A stretch of 64,000 nucleotides of DNA, from contig JASDFA010000003.1 in the NCBI GenBank assembly GCA_035772735.1, forward strand, positions 61,128,501 through 61,192,500, given 5' to 3'. Both the position numbers and the translations under genes were made by a program. The notes beneath the pieces are model-generated. The model ran no database searches and was not told the origin of the DNA. It saw only the letters and a program-made list of their open reading frames with translations. This document shows positions 35,426 to 47,325 of this stretch, piece after piece; within the stretch, counting starts at the first letter, position 1; each line of letters starts with the position of its first letter. The stretch comes from Datura wrightii. Taxonomy: Eukaryota > Streptophyta > Magnoliopsida > Solanales > Solanaceae.

Positions 35426-36870
35426 ATAAAAATTATACTATTCACAAAATTGCATTATGAGACACAGGTGCAGACCAAAACTGCATTATTGAAGGAATAA
35501 TCCCTACTAAGTACCTTGAAAAAAGTACAACGCGGTTATTCTCTGCGACATATGAAAGACTCAAAATAAATTATAAGCTCCATAAGGCACACATATGCAA
35601 TAATGAAATCTGCTTTATTAATGATTTTGTAATAACTAAAGATATAAACGAAGAAAAAATATTAGGCACCCCCTTTATAACCCAAATAAAACCCTATGTC
35701 GCTGATTTAGACGACATCCACACCACTGCTCTAGGAACAGATATCATTTTTCCCAACCTAAATAATATGTCAAAAGAAGAAAGTGAATTTATAAAAGAAA
35801 AAACTATCTTTAGGATAAATCTGCTTTCCCAACAAATAAACTATTTAAAAGACGAGATAAAATTTAAACGGATTGAATCCGCTTTAAAAGATCCGAAGGT
35901 AGAAGCAAAAATTAAAAGCCTACAAGAATTCATAAAACGAGAAGTCTGTTCAGAATTTCCTAATGCCTTTTGGGATAGGAAACGCCATATTATAGTGTTA
36001 CCATATATTGAGGGATTCAACGAAAAGAATATCCCTACTAGGGCAAGACCTATTCAAATGAATCAGGAGTTAATAGAATATTGTAAAAAATAAATCAATG
36101 ATTTACTTGATAAAAAGATTATTAGACCCTCCAAGTCACCATGGAGTTGTTCAGCATTCTATGTCAATAATAGTGCGGAAAAAGAGAGAGGGGCCCTAAG
36201 GCTAGTCATTAATTATAAGCCCCTTAACAAAGTTTTAAAATGGATCAAATATCCAATACCCAATAAAAGAGATCTTCTTAAAAGAACTTATAAAGCTAAC
36301 ATTTATAGTAAGTTCGATATGAAATCCGTATTTTGGAAAATACAGATAGCAGAAAAAGATAAATATAAAACAGCTTTTAATGTACCTTTCGGACAATATG
36401 AATGGAATGTAATGCCATTCGGATTAAAAAATGCACCGTCTGAATTTCAGAATTTAATGAACAACATATTTAATCCACATAGTCATATTTCTATAGTCTA
36501 CATAGATGATGTTTTAATATACTCAGAAGATATTGATCAACACTTCAAACATATCCAAACCTTTTTAAAAGTTGTTAAGCAAAACGGATTAGTAGTAAGC
36601 GCTAAAAAAATTAAGTTATTCCAGACTGCTATTAGATTCCTTGGTCATGACTTATATCAAGGAACCTATAAACCCATTTGTAGAGCCATACAGTTCTCAT
36701 CCAAATTTCCAGATGAATTAATTGATAAAACTCAGCTTCAGAGATTCTTAGGAAGTCTCAATTATGTTGCAGATTTTATTCCAAATATTAGACAGGTTTG
36801 TAAGCCTCTTTATCAGTGTCTTAAGAAGGATCCAGTCCCATGGGGATTAGAACAAACAGAGACAGTCTGA
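35426..36870 (+). pseudogene. EPRV copy 1: aspartic protease and reverse transcriptase
   Basis: The protease active site DTGADQN is encoded from 35461, directly after a TGA where copy 3 has a leucine codon. RT motifs follow in the same frame: RPSKSPWSCSAFYVN, YSKFDMKSVFWKIQIAEKDK, FGQYEWNVMPFGLKNAPSEF, catalytic YIDDVLIYS near 36500 and FLGSLNYVADFIPNIRQV. A stop near 36091 splits it. The TGA at 36868-36870 is a CGA in copy 2. Confidence 0.85.
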
Positions 36871-37328
36871 AAAATAAAATCAATAGTTCAAAAACTCCCA
36901 TGCCTAGGAATACCACATCCAGGGGCATTCATGATAGTAGAAACTGACGCCTCAGATATAGGATATGCAGGCATCCTTAAACAAAAAACTCCCTAGAAAA
37001 CCCCGAAAAATTAGTAAGATTCACTTCAGGAATCTGGAATAATACTCAGAAAAATTACAGCACCATTAAAAAGGAAATTCTGGCTATAGTGCTATGTATC
37101 ACAAAATTTCAAGACGATCTAATAAATAAAGAATTTTTACTACGAGTAGACTGCAAAGCATCCAAAGATGTTTTACTAAAAGATGTAAAAAATCTAGTTT
37201 CTAAACAAATATTTGCCAGATGGAAGGCTTTGTTATCCAGCTTTGATTTTCAAATCGTGTTTATACAAGGAGAAAATAATTCTCTCCCAGATTTTTTCAC
37301 TAGGGAATTTCTACAAGGAACTAAATGA
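36871..37328 (+). pseudogene. EPRV copy 1: RNase H domain
   Basis: ETDASDIGYAGIL near 36940 carries the first catalytic aspartate. A frameshift follows near 36985. The stretch 37089-37328 has ILRVDCKASKDVL-type text and GENNSLPDFFTREF at its end. The TGA at 37326-37328 overlaps the ATG of ORF2. Confidence 0.8.
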
Positions 37329-38593
37329 GACCCGGAACACCAGGTATAAGGCCCTTGAGGCCTCCATTTCAGCCTTTCAAACCAGAAGAAATAATGAAAA
37401 GACCCTTCAAAGAAGAGGAAAAACCAAAACCATAAAATAAATATTCAGTTTTGGCAGAATTCCCATCTTTGCCAAAAGCTACTATTCCGTCCCCATTAAA
37501 GGAACCCATAACCAGTTAGACCAGATCACAACCATTAAAATCAGTTTTTAAAGGAGACTCTTCATCAGGCGACAAAACTATCTCTATCCAAACCAAGGAC
37601 AGCTATGAAATGAAGCCACCAGAGACATACTCTCAGGCAGTTCTGCCAGCGAATCCTGAAAAGAAAATGGAGAAAAATATTCCAAATAAACAGCAGTTTG
37701 AGCTAACAGTTTTACAGGTACTGCCGATCATGGCCCTCGATAAAAAATATGAAGGTTTTGGAGTACCTGAGTTACTAAAACCCTGCTACACAAATTGGAA
37801 TTATGTGGAGACAGATGATCCCCTTAAAACCCGAAGGTATTATGAGTTCATTTTAACAGACACCGATTCAGTAAAAATTGAGCATAAATTAAAATGTTCG
37901 GATAATCCTGACAGTATTCAACACTCGAAGTTCACAATTAAAAGAATTTTAAGTCCGTTTGAATGGTTTGTAGATCATATGCATACACCCATTCCCCTAT
38001 CAAGAACCCATAGACCCCAGACATACAACTGGTATGATTATAAGGCAACTTGGTATAACTTTATGTATCTAAGGCTCAACACTCACTCTTGGTTTGTCAA
38101 GTATTCAGAAGAAATGAAAAGCGCGATCATTCCCAGATGGTTTTACGAATGGTGGAACCAATTCGGAGGAAATAAACAGGTATTGTCAAAACATTTTCAA
38201 ACACAGTTTGAAAAATTTCAGGTAGAGCAGAATATTTCTACCCTACCAGAAAATATTAGATTGTGTAAGTTTTTTATTGCAAAAAGAATTTCATATATTA
38301 TCAGCTGGTCCTTTGATATTCATGAAATTGAAAGGATTAAATATCTGAGTAAGACCATCAAAATCAAAGGCTGGGCACCAACACCCCAGGAAGATTAGGA
38401 AACTTCAAGTTCTTCATTACGACAGGATTCCCAACTGTCCAAGGAAGAATTAAAAAGAAGGCTCCAGCAGGCCTTGTCAAATTTGGAAAAAGATACCCAA
38501 CAAAAACAGATAATGCAATTGTTAGATATTGTATCCTCTCATACAAGTGAACCAAGCAACAGAGACATGCTAGATCCACAAGGGATAGCTTAA
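37325..38593 (+). pseudogene. EPRV copy 1: ORF2, function unknown
   Basis: It starts at ATG 37325, overlapping the RNase H stop as ATGA. A Pro-rich N-terminus (MRPGTPGIRPLRPPFQPFKP) is followed by a conserved domain with KKYEGFGVPELLKPCYTNWN, FEWFVDHMHTPIPLSRTHRP, YNWYDYKATWYNFMYLRLN and IIPRWFYEWWNQFGG. In-frame stops lie at 37433, 37517 and 38396. The position suits the second ORF of florendoviruses. A translation transactivator is possible by position only; I recognise no TAV motif. Confidence 0.7.
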
Positions 38594-38636
38594 GCTTATC
38601 TTCTCAACTAAAGGAGGCGGCCAGACTATCCTTTCA

Positions 38637-38889
38637 CCGATACACCGAGGCTAACTCCGCTAGTAGCTCCAACTCATAGCCCACATTGCCAACTCGCCTC
38701 ATAATCCTATAATGACCAACATATCGGGTACTAAGATTCCCTTTCTTACCAAATCTCATAACTACCTTCATGGGAGACACCTTCAGAAACACCTAATCAT
38801 CGACCTCAAACTCAAGTTCTCCCCTGCTAACATCCGTATATGATTTATGTCAACTCTGAGTTGTCTTCAACCTCTCCCTAATAAGCTGA
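38637..38889 (-). mobile_element. Gypsy fragment (integrase C-terminus) between two EPRV pieces
   Basis: The minus strand carries degraded text like the integrase C-terminal block of chromoviruses, the reverse of SPMKVVMRFGKKGNLS and of VGNVGYELELL. It begins and ends abruptly against EPRV sequence at 38636 and 38890, with no LTR or target duplication seen. It looks like filler DNA rather than an insertion. Confidence 0.65.
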
Positions 38890-39713
38890 ATAGAAAAGAT
38901 TAATGAAAAGTTAAAGGCTGAATTAAAATTAAAGAATGAATTAAAATTAAAGGATGAATCAAAATTAAAAGATGATGAGGTCATAAGAACAATATCCGAA
39001 AAGTCTGATAACGACATTAATAAATTAAGCTCTAAATATTCCATCAAAAAGAATTATTATAATAAACCCTCATTCCCGGATATGCAGTATGAAGAAAATG
39101 AATTTTTATCTCATACTTCACACTCTGGAAATGAAATTGCTGAATGGAATATTGATGGACTTGCAGAACATCATATATACAACAAGTTACATGAAATGGG
39201 AATGGCCATTACGGCCTATAAAATGAAAAACAGCATGGATAAACAAGCTACCACTCTAATTATATCTGGATTTACAGGGACATTAAAATATTAGTGGGAT
39301 AATTATCTCACTGAAGATAATAGATAATAGAAATAGTGTAACAAATGCTACAACCATCACTCAAGTTATTAAGATTGAATCTACAGGATAAACTTTTGAA
39401 AATCTATGCATAGAAGAAGCCACCGCTACCTTAATTTATTGTATAGCAAAACATTTTATAGGAGAACCTCAACTTTTTCAAGAAAGGAGTTTAGAAATAC
39501 TATCTAACCTATCTTGCCCAAAGTTAGATGATTTTACATGGTATAAGGATGTATTCCTCAATAAGGTTATGGTTAGAGAAGACTGTAGTCATGATTATTG
39601 AAAAGAAAAATTCATAAGTGGTTTACCAACATTATTCGCTGAAAGGTTAGAATAAAATTAAAAGATAGATTTGATGGAAAAATTCCTTATAGCCAATTAA
39701 CCTATGGCGACCT
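38890..39713 (+). mobile_element. EPRV fragment (coat-protein region)
   Basis: It corresponds to about 33610-34400 of copy 1 at high identity. It keeps CAG at the codon that is TAG in copy 1 (33803) but has its own stops: TAG in the YWWDNY block near 39292, TAA near 39390 and TGA near 39599. A duplicated GATAATAGATAATAG near 39315 breaks the frame. It ends in Tat-type LTR sequence at about 39714. Confidence 0.8.
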
Positions 39714-40413
39714 AGAAGTTCTATTTATAGTTGAGCCTTCAAATAAGGCTTCTAACCTCCAACACTTAGCACTACAATCATAAATTTCACCTTGAAACAG
39801 GTCTAGCGTGCCACCCTCACCATCTCACCACAGAGTTAGGAAATTTCCAGCAGTTTCAGCTCTGGGATTGGCCTAGTGTGCCGCTAACTTAGCAAGGACA
39901 CCAATTTTTCTGCACTTCTAGCACCTCTGGCGTGCCACTCTCACCATAGTACCAGAGTGTTAGTCAAATTCTTGCACATTAGGACCCTTCTGGCATGTGA
40001 CTTCCTCTTTCTCACCAGAATTTTGGGATTTTTCTCTAAGTCAGGGTAGCTCTGGGGCTCCACACCCACCATATCACCAAGGTGTTGAATGAACATCCTC
40101 TAAAGTTAAGGACTTGGCACGGGGCGCCAGCCATAACACCAAAAATGATGAAATTCTCTTATAGAGTTGAGAGTCGGGCGCTGGGCGCTAGCCATATCCC
40201 CTGAACCTTCTTCTTAGCTTCTCAAACCTTTAACCTTGGTTCATTTTGAGTCCTTTTTCCTTGGTTTCCTACTCAAAACACCTCAAGTCATTTGATAGCA
40301 TACAAATCACACAAACATATGCATTTATGCATATTTTAAGGATTATGAACTCAAAACAAGGTAAAATATGGGAAAAAGCATGGAAAATGGGCATAGAAAT
40401 ATGGCCAACATCA
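39714..40413 (-). repeat. Truncated D-type LTR with ~62-bp tandem repeat
   Basis: The right end (CCAACATCA, 40413) and about 230 bp before it match the end of LTR D, including TTTCCTTGGTTTCCTACTCA. Seven degenerate units start near 39803, 39873, 39927, 39990, 40052, 40114 and 40174 with GGCGTGCCAC-type cores. A TATAAATAG lies on the minus strand near 39722. The 3' end is cut at the EPRV junction. Confidence 0.75.
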
Positions 40414-41789
40414 ACCTGCGGTCATAGGTCTAGTGTAGGTGCGGGTAAGTTCTTTCATTTAATATATTGACCAACCCGTTGACTGATCCGACTCATGGCC
40501 AATTCATCCGGTTGAAAGTCTTTTTCACTTCCCAAAAAATTACCTTTTCTTCAACTTTTCACCTTACCCAATACTTCCTCTCTCTTCCCAATAACCCCTC
40601 AATCAATCACCCCTCCATCTTTCCCATGACAACACTTTCCCACATATTCATCTTCCCCATTGACCACCCATTAAAACTACCAATCACTTCAACTTCCATC
40701 CACCTATAAAACCCACCTTCCTTTACCATTTCTTCACCTCACTATCTCTCCCTACAGTTTCCCTAAAGCAAAAAGAAGTCAAGTTTTTGGGTTAGCCATT
40801 GTTACACAAGCTTTCGAGTTCATAATCTCTTTGCTTTTCCTTCTGCTCACTTGGTATGTATGCTTATTATTCTTGTTTTTTTGGTATTTGAAGATTACTA
40901 GTACAAAAGAAAGCATGCTAATTTCAGAACTTTCTTAACCCATTTTCCCCATTACCCATTTTACATTCTTCACTTTATCAAATAATTTTTCTTACTGTAG
41001 GTATGGAGGGAGAGTAAACATTTCATAATGTGGGTTTGGATTTTTATTTTCATGATGTTTCTATATGAGTTTATTTTTTAAAATCATAGTTGGGGGTGAA
41101 GTCTGAGTAACCCTATATGCTTGTAATGCACGATTTTCCTGATGATAGATAGGTTGACGTCTTTCTTAAGGGAAAATCATCATTTTTATTCTTTTGTGCT
41201 GCTTGTAATGGGCAAAAATGTCATGTATGAGTGATTTGAGTAATTCTTTTTTAGTTTTTGGAAGAAAACTAGGCTTTAGCCATACACCTATGAGTCGTAG
41301 GTCGGGTTTTATGAAACGCAGGCTGAGGCGCAGGTGTAGTTGAGGCTTCAGGCCATTGCCACCCACCTGCGCTTCACCTATGAGTCACGGATCATGACCT
41401 GCAAGATGCAGGTTCAGCACAGGTACAGGTCCAGTTGGCCTAATTTTCTTCCTCCCTCCTGCGACTCACCTGCGGTTTGTGAGTCTCCACCTGCATTTTG
41501 CATGTGCAGCGCAAGTGTGCCCAGAGGTAATTTTTAACTTGAAAACATCCAACTTTTAGATTTTTTTCTTATCTTAGTTTATTGGTTTCTTTTACTTTCA
41601 TATTATAAAAAAGGGTAGCTTGTTGCACCAAAATTATTTTTACAGAATCATCACTTCCTCAAGGAAAGCCGACACAGGATAAACCCCTTCTTCATCCAAG
41701 AGCAAAGGAAAGGGAAGGCCAAAGCAACCTCAGCCTCTGCCAACCCTAGAGAGGTGATCATCTTTTTGTGTTCTAAACATGAAAGCTCA

Positions 41790-42970
41790 TTATTTCATAT
41801 GCAGAGGGAGATCTTTCACCAATGAGAAGAGATTCGACTTGGAGGGGTTGGGGAATGAACTCCCCAACATCACTACCCAATTCAATGATAGGCAGTGGCA
41901 TATGTTTGCATAGACTATCCCTACCTACTACCCCAACCTGGTCCCAGAGTTATATGCTTTCTATCAGGTGAGGCAGGATGCCATGAAGCACAAAAGGAAG
42001 GTTGATGATTTCCCTTGCTTCCCTATGGTCAAGGTTCGAGGTTTTGAGGTAGAAATCACTCCGGACACAATTATTGCTCTATTTTGGGACGATAAGATTT
42101 ACTCCAGCACAGAGTTTTTGGAAAATGTGGAAACCAAAGAAGACCAGTTTGGTTAGGTGGTTGCATTATTGCCAATGATCAACCATTATAGGCCACCATG
42201 GGGGGAGATATTCTGAGGAGATACCTAAAGTTTGAGGACAAACTATGGCTTGAGTTTGTATGTAGCCGCCTCATACCATCCAAGAATGATCAACGAGTGA
42301 ATCTTGAGATGGCTATCCTCATTGCCTGCAGCATATTCGGCGTTCCCATTAATTTTTGTGAAGTGATGGTTACCACGATGAAGTAGAAGGCCAGGAAACA
42401 AGCAACCTCCATGCCTTATGTTTTTCTTATTAGTCAGCTATATCTCAAAGTGGGTGTTTTGTTATTCCCTGATTTACATGGTAGTGCAGCCATGGGTGTC
42501 ATTACTATCAACAAGAGGAGTAATGCCGATGCTCCCCAAAATAAAAGGAAGAGGCTAAAAGTATGGGAGACAATAGAGGGCTCCACCTCTCATGGCATTT
42601 ATGAGTTGTTGCTCCCGACCTCAACATGCCAAACCCCAAGATGTCGGGCAATGCTTCAAGAGCAGCACCACCCCACAGGTCTTCACCTCTTCCATCTTCA
42701 TCAAAACCAAGTGTCTATTCGGCCCTTATCATCAAGACGGTCAAGAAGGAGATGAAGATACTATCTAATAGCTTAAACAACCTATGTTCCTGAGTGGATG
42801 TGGTTGAGGGAGCAGTCTCCTCTCTCTGCGCTGAAGTGAGAGAGTTGAAGAATCGAGCACTAAGAGAGGACCCCTACATGAGCTTGCTTGATGAAGCCAT
42901 GGCTGCCCTACCTACAGCTCAAGGCCACATTGATGATTTATTTCAGGGCATGGGGGTAGAGGATTAAAAA
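41790..42970 (+). pseudogene. Putative plant transposon protein (gag-like) domain
   Basis: Pieces in three frames read EGDLSPMRRD or RGRSFTNEKRFDLEGLGNEL, then RQDAMKHKRKVDDFPCFPMV, KVRGFEVEITPDTIIALFWD, then LWLEFVCSRLIPSKNDQRVN and LEMAILIACSIFGVPINF. This order matches the domain annotated as putative plant transposon protein in many gypsy-derived non-autonomous elements (recognised from memory of the family). Its role is unknown. Stops near 41920, 42153 and 42384 break it. Confidence 0.6.
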
Positions 42971-42999
42971 AACCTTGGGGATGATGGCAATGATGAGGG

Positions 43000-43868
43000 A
43001 AATGAGGCAGAAAATGATGATGATAAAGAGTAGCCATATCAGGGAGTTCTTACTATCCTTTGTTCTTTATGTATACATTGGGGATAATGTAATTCTACAG
43101 TTGGGAGTGGGATGTGTTTCTCTTTTTCTCTTGCTGGTTATTTTAGATCTTTTATTGTCTTTGTTGGGCTGAAATTCTTATGCTTTGGTTGTTGCTAGTT
43201 CTAATTTTTTGCGTAGTTGGTTCAATGCCCTTGTCAGGCTTTTGGTTGAATGAAATTTTGCCTTGTGACTCGTTAGTGTCATTGTTGGGTCCATTTTAAA
43301 TTGCCAAATATTTTGAACCAAGTCTTAATAATCTCCTTTTGTTCATAGTAGTTAGCAAATAAACGCCAAGGGTTTTCTTTATACCATAGTTATTTCCCAA
43401 GGAGCGATTTCCCTTGTTTTTCTTTTATTGTCGAACCAAGTTGTATTTCCCAATGATTGAATGATAGGTGACTTTCTTCAGGGAAAATACCGAGTCTAGA
43501 GTCTTTTTTGTTGATTGTTGCACTTTCTTTTGAGAGGCACCACCAAAAGTTTTTAAAGGCATCGAAATTGGATTTTGAGAAAAAAAAAAGGGGCACTTGA
43601 ATTTCAAAATTGAGCACTCTTTTGTCATAAGTTGCACATTCTTTATTTAGCTTTTGATTCACTTGCGATCTTATCTAAAGTCATATTCATGATATGGTTG
43701 TAAGAATTGTGTGAAATCCCTAGAATGTGTGCCTTGTATGGTGAGGCTCTTAGTTTAATTTTCATGCATGAATGGATGTCTAGGACTTTCCCTAAGTGTG
43801 ACTCAAGGAGAAATCCTAGATATACCTGAACTTAGAACATGATTTTAGGCTTTCTTTTGATAGTCACT
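43000..43868. other. Non-coding 3' region of the LARD-like element
   Basis: No domain is visible. Purine-rich runs and short texts resemble the region before the 3' LTR in element A. No LTR of the element itself was found at its end. Confidence 0.4.
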
Positions 43869-45290
43869 TGTAATACCCCGAAAGTGCCTAAGAGTAGACC
43901 TAGGAGTTAAAAGTTGAAAACTGCTAAAACTTGGAAAAAAACATCACAGCACGAGAGGTGTAACGACTCATGGTTGGAAACCACAAGCCGTTGTTACTAG
44001 TCGTGGTTTTAGGAGTCCGGGTGGTAGTGGAAGCAACACTGATGTAACGACTCATTGTGGGAAACAACGAGTCATCGTTCGTAGTCGTGGTGAGAGATGG
44101 ACTTTAGCATTTGAGGAAATAACGGGTCATCCAACAACCCGTCATGAGTTACAACGACCCATTATCAACAATCATTTTCTACATGGTCAGATTTCCAATG
44201 CAATCAACAGATCAAGACCATGACTTGTTGGAAGCAACCACGAGTTGTGGTGCGGCTCTTGGTAAGGGATGTTCAGGTTTGGCAGGGAGTTGACAACAAT
44301 AAACCCAACAACCCATCGTTTGGACCAACGACTCATCCTGTCGAGTCATGGGAAGGATCTGAAAGTATTGATGAGACAGTGGATCCAGCGACTGGGTACC
44401 ATGAGCCGTGGTTTCACACAACGACTCGTGGGATCAGTCATTGGTTCATCCAGGGCAGTTTTTTAGGGACTTTTCATTAAGGGTATTTTTGACCTTTCTA
44501 TGCTATAAGGCCTTAAACTACATCGTTTCATGTATTTTTTTCTCAGCATTTTAATATAGGTTAAGTCCCTATTTCATAGATCATTCCCATGCATGCATAT
44601 TAAGAGAAATTTTTGAGAGATCAAGCTATTCCTCAAGCTTTTCCCTATCAATTCATTCTATGGCTTCAAGAACTTTAGAATCTGATCTTACCCAGGTATG
44701 TAGGGTTACGAATGGGTGTTTCTGTTCACACCCATACCCATTCTCTATTGATTTATGAAAATCTATCAAAAATCTGTTGGTGTTTTAATTTAATTCTTGT
44801 GAAAATATTATGAATTGATAATGGGATATGATTTATGAATTACATCATATTTTTATGGATTTTGATCAGATTTTATAATTTATTTTACTTATAAAATTAT
44901 TGATTTTGATTTCTACTCAATTAAGCCTAATTATGCATGATCTATGATGAATCGATTTATGATCTTCTCTTAAATTATTGATATTTATGAACCCAACATG
45001 ATCAATGATTTAAAATATGTATTTATTCAAAAACCCAACATGATTTGACGATTTATAAGTTATAAGCATGATTTCAAGTATACATGGGCCTTATGATATA
45101 TGGACTATTGATGATGAAACGTGGGCAATTAACTACGTGGATGTGGTTTATGGGGTTATGTCATTGATTAGGGTCCTTCCGTACCTTCAACCATTTAACC
45201 AAACTTAGCTTCACAACTACTTCTTCGAGTGGTGGAGTGACAAATCTAAGCCGGTGTCTTTCTCTCCTCCCATTTTATCAACCAAGCAAA
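43869..45290 (+). repeat. Chromovirus LTR fragment (B-type), plus strand
   Basis: It starts TGTAATACCCCGAAAGTGCC. The U3 (43945-44455) is packed with AACGACTCATGG, ACGAGTCAT and CAACGACCCAT words, direct and inverted. A TATA-like CTATAAGG is at 44503-44510. CACACCCATACCCATTC near 44729 corresponds to text in LTR B. It is truncated where element H begins. Confidence 0.65.
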
Positions 45291-45299
45291 GTATTAGGT

Positions 45300-46110
45300 A
45301 TATTTCTATTCTAACCACAAAATCTTATCAAAAGACAAGAACTTGCCTCTTGAGTCCTTCTTAAGACTCTGTAGCACAATCCTCAAATGAGCATCATGAT
45401 CCTCCTCGCTCAAGAATATATGAGAATGTCGTCTATGAAAACAATCACGAACATATCAAGTATGGCTTGAACACCTTGTTATCCATAAAAGCTGCAGGAG
45501 TATTGTTAGTCCAAAAGACATAACTACAAACTCACAGTGACCATACCGAGTCCTGAAGGCTGTCTTCAGGATGTCACTCTCCCTAACTCTATGCTGGTGA
45601 TAACTGGACCTGAGGTCTATCTTTGAGAAGAACTTGGCACCTTAAAGCTGGCCAGAGAAGTCATCAATATTGGGGAAGGGATACTTGTTTTTGATTGTAA
45701 CCTTGTTCAACTACAGGTAGTCAATGCACATACGAAGAGATCCATCCTTCTTTCGAACAAAAAGAACTAGTGCACCCCATGGGATTTGCTACGTCTGATG
45801 AAACCCTTATCTAGGAGATCCTTCAACTGTTCTTTCAACTCCTTTAGCTCATTTGGAGCCATCTGTAAGGGGGAATAGATATAGGTTGTGTACCAGGAAG
45901 AAGGTCAATACCAAAGTCAATCTTCCACTGATGGAGGGACTCCTAGTAGATTATCTAGGAAAACCTCTGGATACTCACACACTATAGGAACTAACTGAAG
46001 AGTCAGGGTCTCGGATGTAGCATCCTTAACCCGAACTAGATGGTAAACACAACCCTTGGAAATTATCTTTCTGCCCTTAAGGTAGGAAATGAAAAGGCCT
46101 ACAGGCACAA
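45300..46110 (-). pseudogene. Reverse transcriptase, element H (partial)
   Basis: VGLFISYLKGRKIISKGCVY and HLVRVKDATSETLTLQLVPI at 46108-45920 are the protease-to-RT linker. RT palm text follows in broken frames: the reverse of RKKDGSLRMCIDY near 45730, HYHQHRV-type near 45600 and an FIDDIL-type block near 45440. Truncated at 45291. Confidence 0.7.
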
Positions 46111-46520
46111 CTGAACAACCCTTTCATTCTAGACCTGTCTCACACGAAAATCAGAACTCTACTGCACAGCTTCTATAATTTACTGAAGCGTAACGTGCAT
46201 TCAACCAATCCATATCAAAGATAACATTAAAGTCAGTCATGTCTAACTTTACTAAATCTGTTGAGTTGACTTTTCGAAGGACTGAGACAAGGTAATTTAT
46301 CTACACCCATCGAGCTATAACTGAGTCACCGACTGGAGTAGAGATTAAGAAGGCTTCTGATAGGATTTCGGGACTGACTCTGAAACTACTAGCATCATAG
46401 GGTGTTAGAAAAGATAAAGTAGCCCCTAGATCTAACAATTCATAAAGATCAAGATGAAATACTCGTAACATACCAGTGACCACATCTAGAGAGACCTCCT
46501 GCTCCTAATGACATGAGAGG
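46111..46520 (-). pseudogene. Protease, element H
   Basis: The stretch 46483-46301 has VVTGMLRVFHLDLYELLDLG and ATLSFLTPYDASSFRVSPEI, with DLGA at the active site. The C-terminal half lies in 46300-46130 with frameshifts. Confidence 0.75.
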
Positions 46521-47320
46521 GCATAAAACCTATTCTGACCCTGACCGCCACCTACACTAATAAATGCACCCTGCTGAGCGGAACATGCTAGTGGAGCTAC
46601 TAAACTGGAATCTGGGTCATGGCCTCTACCATGGCCTTGCCTAGTTGCTGGATAGTATTTGAACATATGGTAGGGCTTCTCGTAAAAAAAACATGCCCCT
46701 GAACCTGCTAAGCACTCTCTGGGGTGCTTCCTGCCACACTTGCCGCAAACTAGAATGCTAGGATTTCTTGACCTGCTCCCCTGACCGCTGGAGCCTGATG
46801 TCCTTCCCCTCTGTTCATGATGATATCGAGATGGTACACTAGCTGGCGATGGGGCTTGAGCTGATGGTCTCTAATGAGACTGCCGATGATGCTCACCACT
46901 AGGTCTCTACTGGGAAAACCCAACAGTATTCAGCGTGGCCCTCTTGGCCTCTCTCTCCTTATCCTTCATCGGATCCACCTCCATCTACTGGTGGCGTATA
47001 TGACCAATCGAGAGAAGTCTAAGTTATTATTAAGCATCGACGTCCTACACTCCTTGACCAGCGAGTCAAACACTCCTTATACAAATCTGTTCATACGGAT
47101 CCTCTAGTCTACCACCATCTCTGGTGCATACTTGGATAGCCGAATAAACTCCAAGGCGTACTCTTGAACCATCATATCATTTTACTTTAAATTGACGAAC
47201 TCCACTGCCTTTGCCTCCCTCAACTCCTAGGGAAGAATCTGTCTGAGAAAGTTGTCATGAACTCATCCCAGCTCACGGGAACTTCACCCACATCTCTACC
47301 ATCTCTCTGTTGATGTTAGT
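46521..47320 (-). pseudogene. Gag C-terminal part, element H
   Basis: Zinc-knuckle remnants lie near 46690-46750 on the minus strand. Capsid text with several frameshifts covers 46900-47300. It is interrupted by element G at 47321 and continues from 54887. Confidence 0.6.
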
Positions 47321-47325
47321 AAATA

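Larger units (their letters stand above)
20100..38636 (+). mobile_element. EPRV copy 1 (Caulimoviridae, florendovirus-like), split by element F
   Basis: Two parts, about 20100-21105 and 32665-38636, are separated by chromovirus F with target duplication ggata. Together they give movement protein, coat protein, CCHC knuckle, protease, RT and RNase H in one ORF, then a second ORF. The frame of the movement protein continues without a shift into the text after 32670 when F and one duplication copy are skipped. One large polyprotein plus a second unknown ORF fits Florendovirus best; Petuvirus and Solendovirus are alternatives. The copy carries many stops and frameshifts. Confidence 0.8.
40414..43868 (+). 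mobile_element. Non-autonomous gypsy-related element (LARD-like) with gag-like ORF
   Basis: Promoter-like and leader sequence with CTATAAAA near 40705, a second GC-rich word block (41285-41530: ACCTGCG, CTATGAGTC, GCGCAGGTG), one protein region (41790-42970), and about 900 bp of non-coding 3' sequence resembling the 3' part of element A. No RT, RNase H or integrase is present. Ends are uncertain; the right end abuts an unrelated LTR at 43869. Confidence 0.5.

Noticed and set aside
20100..38636. Replication-competent EPRV
   Set aside because: Copy 1 is split by F and has many stops and frameshifts. Copies 2 and 3 are partial and broken as well.
40246..40790. Possible host gene promoter and first exon
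   Set aside because: Pro/Ser-rich short frames without a domain; the left part is LTR and the right part leads into a gag-like transposon ORF.
44212..44480. Open frames in the plus-strand LTR at 43869-45290
   Set aside because: They are made by the repeated ACGACTCAT words; no protein family, and the same region in LTR B is not open in this frame.
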